A stretch of DNA of 12,100 bases from DATAVK01 sp036267755 (GTDB lineage: Bacteria > Actinomycetota > Actinomycetes > JAFAQI01): assembly GCA_036267755.1 (NCBI GenBank), contig DATAVK010000128.1, positions 1-12,100 of the forward strand, in the 5' to 3' direction. Under the pieces are notes generated by a model. The model was not told the origin of the DNA. It worked only from the letters and a program-made list of their open reading frames with translations, and made no database searches. Shown here in pieces: positions 1 through 4,567 of the stretch (positions within the stretch are counted from its first letter, which is position 1; every line of letters starts with the position of its first letter). Position numbers and translations under genes: made by a program.

Positions 1-720
1 CGTGGCCATGTCGAGGTCTGCGTCGGCATCGACGTACACATGGCAGTTGCCGACACCGGTCTCGATGACCGGGACGGTGGACTCCTCGACGACGCTGCGG
101 ATCAGGCTCGCGCCGCCGCGCGGGATCAGGACGTCGACCAGTCCGCGGGCGCGCATCAGGTGCTTAACGGACTCGTGGTCGTGGCCGGGGACCAGCTGGA
201 CGCTGTGCTCCGGCATCCCGGCGCCGGTCGCGGCCGCGGCCAGCACCTCGACGATCGCGAGGTTGCTGTCGCGGGCGCTCGAGGAGCCCCGCAGCAGCAC
301 TGCGTTGCCGCTCTTCAGGCACAGGCCGGTCGCGTCCGCGGTGACGTTGGGTCGGGCCTCGTAGATGATGCCGACCACGCCGAGCGGCACCTTGACCTGC
401 CGTAGCTGCAGGCCGTTCGGCAGGGTCGAGCCGCGGACCACCTCGCCGACGGGGTCGGGCAGCCCGGCCACCTGACGCAGCCCGTCGGCCATCGCCGCGA
501 TCCGCTTCTCGTCCAGCCGGAGCCGGTCGACCAGCGGGTTGTCGGCGTCGCGCTCGACGTCCCTCGCGTTGGCTTCCAGCAGCTGCGGTGACGCCGCCTC
601 CAGGGCGTCGGCCATCGCGAGCAGCGCGGCGTCCTTGGCGGCTCTCGGCAGGGGCGCAAGTCGCGCGGCGGCAGCCTTGGCCTGCCGGGCGACGGTGAGG
701 ACCTCGTCCGCGGTCGTCAT
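1..720 (-). CDS. proA: Gamma-glutamyl phosphate reductase ProA (C-terminus cut off)
   Basis: ProA reduces glutamate 5-phosphate to glutamate 5-semialdehyde with NADPH, the second step of proline synthesis, in the cytosol. The frame runs from ATG at 720 to the window edge without a stop and gives 240 residues of a protein usually about 415 long. Visible family motifs are VPLGVVGIIYEARPNVT, LCLKSGNAVLLRGSS, LIPRGGASLI and VGNCHVYVDADADLDMA, in the order found in E. coli ProA. The catalytic cysteine of the family lies further on, in a TCNT-type motif, and is outside the window. The gene follows proB after 67 bases but probably has its own promoter: TAGCAT ends six bases before the ATG and there is no Shine-Dalgarno site close enough to use, so a leaderless mRNA is likely (inference). 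Identity is secure; only the end is missing. Confidence 0.96.
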   Translation of the reverse strand, partial: MTTADEVLTVARQAKAAAARLAPLPRAAKDAALLAMADALEAASPQLLEANARDVERDADNPLVDRLRLDEKRIAAMADGLRQVAGLPDPVGEVVRGSTLPNGLQLRQVKVPLGVVGIIYEARPNVTADATGLCLKSGNAVLLRGSSSARDSNLAIVEVLAAAATGAGMPEHSVQLVPGHDHESVKHLMRARGLVDVLIPRGGASLIRSVVEESTVPVIETGVGNCHVYVDADADLDMAT

Positions 721-726
721 ACGCCG

Positions 727-732
727 ATGCTA
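727..732 (-). promoter_or_regulatory. Candidate -10 box of a leaderless proA promoter
   Basis: Read on the minus strand, TAGCAT is followed by exactly six bases (CGGCGT) and then the proA ATG. This is where a -10 box sits when transcription starts on the A of the start codon. I see no convincing -35 box at 17-18 bases, which is common for leaderless promoters in actinobacteria. It lies just downstream of the proB/proA hairpin. Confidence 0.5.
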
Positions 733-736
733 CGAG

Positions 737-787
737 GACCTGTCAGGCCCTGGCCACCACCCGCACGCTCAAGCGGCCTGACAAGTC
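737..787 (-). terminator. Hairpin after proB, candidate terminator
   Basis: The minus-strand RNA can form a 13-pair stem between 787-775 and 749-737, with one G-U pair and a 25-base loop. The core arms, TGTCAGGCC and GGCCTGACA, are perfect complements. The stem starts directly after the proB TGA (790-788) and ends just before the candidate proA -10 box. There is no U-run after it, so it would be an actinobacterial hairpin-only terminator or an attenuator. The loop is long for a classic terminator. Confidence 0.5.
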
Positions 788-1915
788 TCAGAGCAGGACC
801 AGGTCGTCGCGGTGGACCACCTCGCGCGAGTACGCCGATCCCAGTGTCCGGCCCAGCTCGCGAGTCGATTTGCCGAGCAGCGGCGGGATCTCGGCGGCGT
901 CGTACGCCACCAGGCCGCGGGCAACCGGCTGGCCGTCCGGGTCGAGCAGGTCGACCGGGTCGCCGGCCGCGAACTCCCCCTCGACGGCGGTGATACCCGC
1001 CGGCAGCAGCGACGTCCGCCGTTGCACGACGGCCGTCACGGCGCCCGGGTCCAGCACCAAACCGCCTCGCGGCGTGGTCGCGTGCGCCAGCCAGAGCAGC
1101 CGGGCGGGGGCGCGCGTCCCGGTCGAGTGGAAGCAGGTCCCGACGTCCTCACCAGCCAGGGCCGCGGCGGCAGCATCGGCGTGCGCAAGGAGGGTCGGTA
1201 CGCCGGCACCTGCGGCGATCTGCGCGGCGGCCACCTTCGTCGCCATGCCGCCGCTGCCGATGCCGGCACGCCCCCGGGTACCGAGCCGGACGTGGGCCAC
1301 GTCCGCGGCGTTCCGGACGTCGGCGACCCGGCTCGCGTCGCGGCCGTCACGCCGGGGCCGCGTGGGGTCGTCGTCGTACACCGCCTCCACGTCGGAGAGC
1401 AGGACCAGCGCCTCGGCCGCCACCAGGTGGGTGACGAGCGCGGCGAGCCGGTCGTTGTCACCGAACCGGATCTCCTCGGTGGCCACGGTGTCGTTCTCGT
1501 TGACGACAGGTACGACGCCCAGGCCGAGCAGTCGTTCGAAGGTGCGCTGTGCGTTGCGGTAGTGAGCCCGCCGGATCACGTCGTCGGCGGTGAGCAGCAC
1601 CTGGCCGACGGTCAGGCCGTGCCGGCCGAACGCGGCGCTCCAGCGGGCTACGAGCATCCCCTGCCCGACGCTGGCGGCGGCCTGCTGCGTGGCGAGGTCA
1701 CGCGGCCGGCGAGCCAGGCCGAGCGGTTTCAGGCCGGCCGCGATCGCGCCGGAGGACACCAGCACGATCTGGGTGCCACCGGCCGCGCGCCGTCCGATCG
1801 CGTCGGCGAGCGCGTCGAGCCGGGCGACGTCCAGGCCGCCGGTGGGGCTGGCCAGTGACGACGAGCCGACCTTGACGACGAGCCGCCGGGCCGACGCGAC
1901 GACCTCGCGGGTCAT
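788..1915 (-). CDS. proB: Glutamate 5-kinase ProB, with C-terminal PUA domain
   Basis: ProB phosphorylates the gamma-carboxylate of glutamate with ATP, the first and feedback-controlled step of proline synthesis. The product is 375 aa, the usual size of the two-domain form. The amino-acid-kinase domain (about 8-260) shows VKVGSSS (K15), SSGAIAAG (54-61), NENDTVATEEIRFGDNDRLAA (starting at N139) and GSGGMATK (220-227). A PUA domain follows at about 283-368. The ATG at 1915 overlaps the obgE stop as ATGA, so the two are translationally coupled. A GAGGG site nine bases upstream (1925-1929) lies inside the obgE end. The hairpin and promoter-like box downstream suggest that proB ends a transcript and proA starts another. 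Proline inhibition is known for the family but cannot be judged from this sequence. Confidence 0.97.
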   Translation of the reverse strand: MTREVVASARRLVVKVGSSSLASPTGGLDVARLDALADAIGRRAAGGTQIVLVSSGAIAAGLKPLGLARRPRDLATQQAAASVGQGMLVARWSAAFGRHGLTVGQVLLTADDVIRRAHYRNAQRTFERLLGLGVVPVVNENDTVATEEIRFGDNDRLAALVTHLVAAEALVLLSDVEAVYDDDPTRPRRDGRDASRVADVRNAADVAHVRLGTRGRAGIGSGGMATKVAAAQIAAGAGVPTLLAHADAAAAALAGEDVGTCFHSTGTRAPARLLWLAHATTPRGGLVLDPGAVTAVVQRRTSLLPAGITAVEGEFAAGDPVDLLDPDGQPVARGLVAYDAAEIPPLLGKSTRELGRTLGSAYSREVVHRDDLVLL

Positions 1916-3390
1916 CCCTCGGCGCCCTCAGGCTCGCTGCTGTCAGCGGCCGCCTCGTCGGGTTCCTCACCGAAGCGCCGGACATCGTGGGCGGCTCGCC
2001 GCTCGTGCGCGCGCACCCGGGACCGGGTCGCGAGCCGCTCGTCGAGACCTCGGCCGCCGTGCGGCACGGTCGCCGTTTCGGCCAGTGACGGCACCCAGTC
2101 GAAGGTGACCGCGCCGATGGTGACCGCGGCTCCGGGCCGCGCCCCCAGGTCGGCGAGCGCCGCCTCGACCCCGAGCCGGGCCAGCCGGTCGGCGAGGTAC
2201 CCGACCGCCTCGTCGTTGCCGAAGTCGGTCTGCAGCACCCAGCGGCGGGGGCGATCGCCGTGCACGATGAACGCCTGGTCTCCGGCCGGCTCGATGGTGA
2301 ACCCGACATCGCGGGGTCCGGACGGCCGCAACACGATCCGGGTGGCTTCCTGCAGCGGCTCGGTGGCGCGGGCCTGCCGCACCAGCTCCGCCATCGCGAA
2401 GCCGAGTTCCCGCAGCCCCTGATGGGTCGCGGCCGAGACCTCGAGGACGGGGAAGCCGAACCGCGCCTCGACGTCGGCGCGGACCAGCTCGATGAGCTCG
2501 CGGGCGTCCGGTACGTCGATCTTGTTGAGGACGACGAGCCTGGGCCGGTCGGCCATCCGGCCGTCGATCGCGTCGTCGTATGCGGCGAGCTCGGCCTCGA
2601 TGGTCTCCAGGTCGCTGAGCGGATCGCGGCCGGGCTCCAGCGTCGCGCAGTCGACGACGTGGGCGAGCACGGAGCACCGCTCGACGTGGCGCAGGAACTC
2701 CAGACCGAGCCCGCGACCGGCACTGGCGCCAGGCACCAGGCCGGGTACGTCGGCGACGGTGAACACGACGTCGCCGGCCTCGACGACCCCGAGGTTCGGC
2801 ACCAGCGTGGTGAACGGGTAGTCGGCGATCTTGGGCCGGGCGGCGGACATCGCGGCGATCAGCGAGGACTTCCCGGCGTTCGGGAAGCCGACGAGGGCGA
2901 CGTCGGCGACGGTCTTGAGCTCGAGCGTCGCCTCAAGGGCCTCGCCCGGCTCACCGAGCAGGGCGAAGCCAGGCGCCTTGCGTCGGGCCGAGGCGAGCGC
3001 GGCGTTGCCCAAGCCACCTCGGCCACCCCGGGCTGCGACGTACCGGCTGCCCGTGCCGACCAGGTCGACGAGCTGCTCGCCCGTGACCGCGTCGCGAACG
3101 ACGGTGCCGTCGGGGACGTGGACCGTGAGGTCCTCGCCGTTGGCGCCGTCGCGGTTGGAACCCTGTCCAGGGCGGCCGTTGCCGGCGTGCTGGTGCGGGT
3201 GGCGATGGACGTCGAGCAGCGTGGTCACGCTGGGGTCGACGACGAGGACGACGTCCCCGCCGCGACCGCCGTCACCGCCGTCCGGGCCGCCGAGCGGCTT
3301 GAACTTCTCGCGGTGGACCGAGGCGCAGCCGTTGCCCCCGTCGCCACCGGCGGCGTGCAACGCGGCACGGTCGACAAATGTCGCGGCCAT
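1912..3390 (-). CDS. obgE: Obg-family GTPase (ObgE/CgtA)
   Basis: Obg is a slow GTPase that binds the 50S subunit and acts in its assembly and in stress and growth control. The 492-aa product has three parts. The glycine-rich Obg fold (about 1-158) includes GGDGGNG and GGPDGGDGGRGGDV. The G domain (about 160-340) has a P-loop GFPNAGKSS at 168-176, DYPFTT at 190-195, DVPGL at 214-218, NKID at 289-292 and SAA at 319-321. An OCT domain follows (about 348-432). The last 60 residues are a charged tail, first arginine-rich and then acidic, typical of actinobacterial forms. The ATG at 3390 gives the standard MAATFVDRA start. No Shine-Dalgarno site precedes it; the 21-base gap from rpmA instead carries half of a hairpin. 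The end overlaps proB by four bases. Confidence 0.97.
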   Translation of the reverse strand: MAATFVDRAALHAAGGDGGNGCASVHREKFKPLGGPDGGDGGRGGDVVLVVDPSVTTLLDVHRHPHQHAGNGRPGQGSNRDGANGEDLTVHVPDGTVVRDAVTGEQLVDLVGTGSRYVAARGGRGGLGNAALASARRKAPGFALLGEPGEALEATLELKTVADVALVGFPNAGKSSLIAAMSAARPKIADYPFTTLVPNLGVVEAGDVVFTVADVPGLVPGASAGRGLGLEFLRHVERCSVLAHVVDCATLEPGRDPLSDLETIEAELAAYDDAIDGRMADRPRLVVLNKIDVPDARELIELVRADVEARFGFPVLEVSAATHQGLRELGFAMAELVRQARATEPLQEATRIVLRPSGPRDVGFTIEPAGDQAFIVHGDRPRRWVLQTDFGNDEAVGYLADRLARLGVEAALADLGARPGAAVTIGAVTFDWVPSLAETATVPHGGRGLDERLATRSRVRAHERRAAHDVRRFGEEPDEAAADSSEPEGAEG

Positions 3391-3404
3391 GCCGGAACAG
3401 TGTG

Positions 3405-3423
3405 GTCGGGGTCAGGCCCCGAC
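3405..3423 (-). promoter_or_regulatory. Hairpin over the rpmA stop codon, ahead of obgE
   Basis: The arms GTCGGGG (3405-3411) and CCCCGAC (3417-3423) form a perfect seven-pair stem. The five-base loop contains most of the rpmA stop codon. The stem ends 14 bases before the obgE ATG. There is no U-run. It could lower readthrough or translation from the highly expressed ribosomal protein genes into obgE, or protect the 3' end of a processed rplU-rpmA mRNA. Its role is inferred from position only. Confidence 0.4.
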
Positions 3424-3678
3424 GTCGCCGGCGGTCGTGATGCTCACGACCCGACGACCGCGCCGGTGGCCGAACTGCACGGCGCCAGCGGACAGGGCGA
3501 ACAGCGTGTCGTCGCCGCCCCGCCCGACGTTGTCGCCGGGGTGGAAGTGTGTACCGCGCTGGCGCAGGATGATCTCGCCGGCCTTGACTTCCTGGCCACC
3601 GAACCGCTTCACGCCGAGCCGCTGGGAGTTGGAGTCGCGGCCGTTCCGGCTCGACGACGCACCCTTCTTGTGTGCCAT
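3412..3678 (-). CDS. rpmA: 50S ribosomal protein L27
   Basis: L27 is a small protein of the large ribosomal subunit whose N-terminal tail reaches the peptidyl-transferase centre. The 88-aa product begins with the hallmark MAHKKGASSSRNGRDSNSQR and continues with LGVKRFGGQ, VKAGEIILRQRGTHFHPG and NVGRGGDDTLFAL, all diagnostic. The glycine-rich tail follows the initiator Met and Ala-His-Lys-Lys directly, so the cleavable N-terminal extension known from Firmicutes is absent. It starts three bases after the rplU stop. The purine-rich AAGAAG at the end of rplU, six bases before the ATG, probably serves as its ribosome binding site. It is co-transcribed with rplU and upstream of obgE, the standard order in bacteria. 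Confidence 0.98.
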   Translation of the reverse strand: MAHKKGASSSRNGRDSNSQRLGVKRFGGQEVKAGEIILRQRGTHFHPGDNVGRGGDDTLFALSAGAVQFGHRRGRRVVSITTAGDVGA

Positions 3679-3681
3679 GTC

Positions 3682-4002
3682 TTACTTCTTCCCGGTCTCG
3701 ATGCCGGTGACGCGCAGCGTCGTCAGGCGGGAGCGGAAGCCCTGACGGCGGTGGTACCCGGTCTTGTTCTTGAACAGGTGGATCTCGATCTTCGGGCCCT
3801 TGAACTCCTCGACGACCTCGGCGGTCACCGTAGTGCCGGCGAGCGCGGCCGCGTCGGTGGTGATCGCGCCGCCGTCGTCGACCAGAAGGACCGCAGGCAG
3901 GGTCACCGAGTCACCCGGGGCCGCCTTCACCCGGTCGACCGCGAGGGTGTCGCCCACCTGGACCTTGTGCTGGTGGCCGCCGCTTCGGACGATCGCGTAC
4001 AC
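3682..4002 (-). CDS. rplU: 50S ribosomal protein L21
   Basis: L21 binds 23S rRNA in the large subunit. The 106-aa product has the family layout: YAIVRSGGHQHKVQVGD at the start, a beta-rich middle, and the signature FKNKTGYHRRQGFRSRLTTLRVTGI at about 77-101, shared with all bacterial L21 proteins. The start is GTG at 4002, supported by AGGAG (4010-4014) seven bases upstream and by the family's usual MYAIV N-terminus. It is the first gene of rplU-rpmA-obgE-proB and has a strong promoter (4086-4114), leaving a leader of about 77 bases that can fold into a GC-rich hairpin. The stop TAA is three bases before rpmA. Confidence 0.98.
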   Translation of the reverse strand: MYAIVRSGGHQHKVQVGDTLAVDRVKAAPGDSVTLPAVLLVDDGGAITTDAAALAGTTVTAEVVEEFKGPKIEIHLFKNKTGYHRRQGFRSRLTTLRVTGIETGKK

Positions 4003-4009
4003 GGTCGGG

Positions 4010-4014
4010 CTCCT
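4010..4014 (-). promoter_or_regulatory. Ribosome binding site of rplU (AGGAG)
   Basis: AGGAG on the minus strand lies seven bases before the GTG at 4002. It fixes GTG as the start of L21, where no ATG is available. Confidence 0.8.
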
Positions 4015-4050
4015 GTCGATGTGCTACGTGGAGGGGGCACGCCAGTGCGC

Positions 4051-4069
4051 GCGCGCCGCTTCGGCGCAC
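4051..4069 (-). promoter_or_regulatory. GC-rich hairpin in the rplU leader
   Basis: In the minus-strand RNA, GTGCGCCG (4069-4062) can pair with CGGCGCGC (4058-4051) around an AAG loop, giving eight pairs with one G-U. It begins about ten bases after the predicted transcription start and ends some 37 bases before the AGGAG site. Leader RNAs that control L21 are known in Firmicutes; I cannot tell from one sequence whether this is related. Confidence 0.35.
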
Positions 4070-4085
4070 GACGCGCCGACCCACA

Positions 4086-4114
4086 AGCCTACGGAGCGCC
4101 GGGAGACGGGTCAA
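4086..4114 (-). promoter_or_regulatory. Housekeeping-type promoter of the rplU operon
   Basis: On the minus strand TTGACC (4114-4109) and TAGGCT (4091-4086) are separated by exactly 17 bases, close to the major-sigma consensus TTGACA-N17-TAnnnT. Transcription would start near 4079. A short inverted repeat, GAGACG (4103-4108) and CGTCTC (4118-4123), brackets the -35 box and could be an operator. Confidence 0.75.
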
Positions 4115-4181
4115 ACTCGTCTCACCCGTCCCGAGCGACACGAATGACTCAAAGTGACCAGGTGCGCTCTGTCGGTATCGG

Positions 4182-4208
4182 GGAACCATGGAAGTTGGGG
4201 CAGGCGTT
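4182..4208 (+). promoter_or_regulatory. Possible SigH/SigR-type ECF promoter of the small divergent gene
   Basis: GGAAC (4182-4186) and GTT (4206-4208) are 19 bases apart, and the second is preceded by C to give CGTT. SigR of Streptomyces and SigH of Mycobacterium recognise GGAA(T/C) and GTT boxes at about 18-19 bases. Transcription would start near 4216, leaving some 30 bases before the ATG at 4246, enough to hold its ribosome binding site. The motif is short, so chance is a real possibility. Confidence 0.35.
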
Positions 4209-4245
4209 CAGGCAGGTGCCGCGACGTGGAAACGAGGCGACGACG

Positions 4246-4548
4246 ATGACCAGTGCGATCCCGCAGCCCCACGAGGAGCCGGTTCACGAGATCAGCCCCC
4301 AGCAGCGTGAGCTGCTGGAGCGCGAGGACGACGTCGTGCAGCACCTCACGGTCGCCAAGTTCGCTCTCGCGATCGGCGACGTCGCCGCGGCGAACGCCGC
4401 GGTTGACGCCGCGCTGAGCCGATCCCGCCGGACCATCACCGACATGGTCGACGTCCCTGCCTCGACCCGCCGTGCCGGCAAGCTGGTGCGGACCGAACCG
4501 GCTGCGCCGGTCGAGCCGCCGGCGCAGCGCGAGACCGACCCGGACTAG
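4246..4548 (+). CDS. Small hypothetical protein between rplU and rne
   Basis: I do not recognise this 100-aa protein. It has a proline-rich start (1-13), a region that looks helical from about 17 to 69 (QQRELLEREDDVV, LTVAKFALAIGDVAAANAAVDAAL, then SRSRRTITDMV), and a charged, proline-rich tail. There is no signal peptide, membrane segment or cysteine. It is likely to be a real gene: GAGG (4234-4237) sits eight bases before the ATG, third codon positions are nearly all G or C, and its TAG is placed inside a hairpin shared with the rne end. The frame is open far upstream, but an upstream ATG at 4144 lacks a ribosome site. It is transcribed away from rplU and into rne, against the strand of its neighbours, so it looks like an insertion into the core block. 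Confidence 0.7.
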   Translation: MTSAIPQPHEEPVHEISPQQRELLEREDDVVQHLTVAKFALAIGDVAAANAAVDAALSRSRRTITDMVDVPASTRRAGKLVRTEPAAPVEPPAQRETDPD

Positions 4549-4567
4549 CCGGCCGCCGACCGGCTAG
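4545..4567. terminator. Two-way hairpin between the small gene and rne
   Basis: CTAGCCGG (4545-4552) and CCGGCTAG (4560-4567) form a perfect eight-pair stem with a seven-base loop. Both arms carry a stop codon: TAG of the small gene at 4546-4548 and TAG of rne at 4566-4564. The genes converge with only 15 bases between them, so one symmetric hairpin could end both transcripts. Neither side has a clear U-run. Confidence 0.55.

Noticed and set aside
812..1858. A 348-codon plus-strand frame opposite proB
   Set aside because: It is a shadow of proB with no recognisable motif and no ribosome binding site.
4188..4245. ATG at 4188 as start of the small gene
   Set aside because: It is in a different frame from the 4246 gene and has no ribosome binding site.
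2260..4548. A 762-codon open frame on the plus strand across obgE, rpmA and rplU
   Set aside because: It is antisense to secure genes and arises from GC-rich codon use on the other strand. Only its last 100 codons, after the ribosome site at 4234, form a plausible gene.
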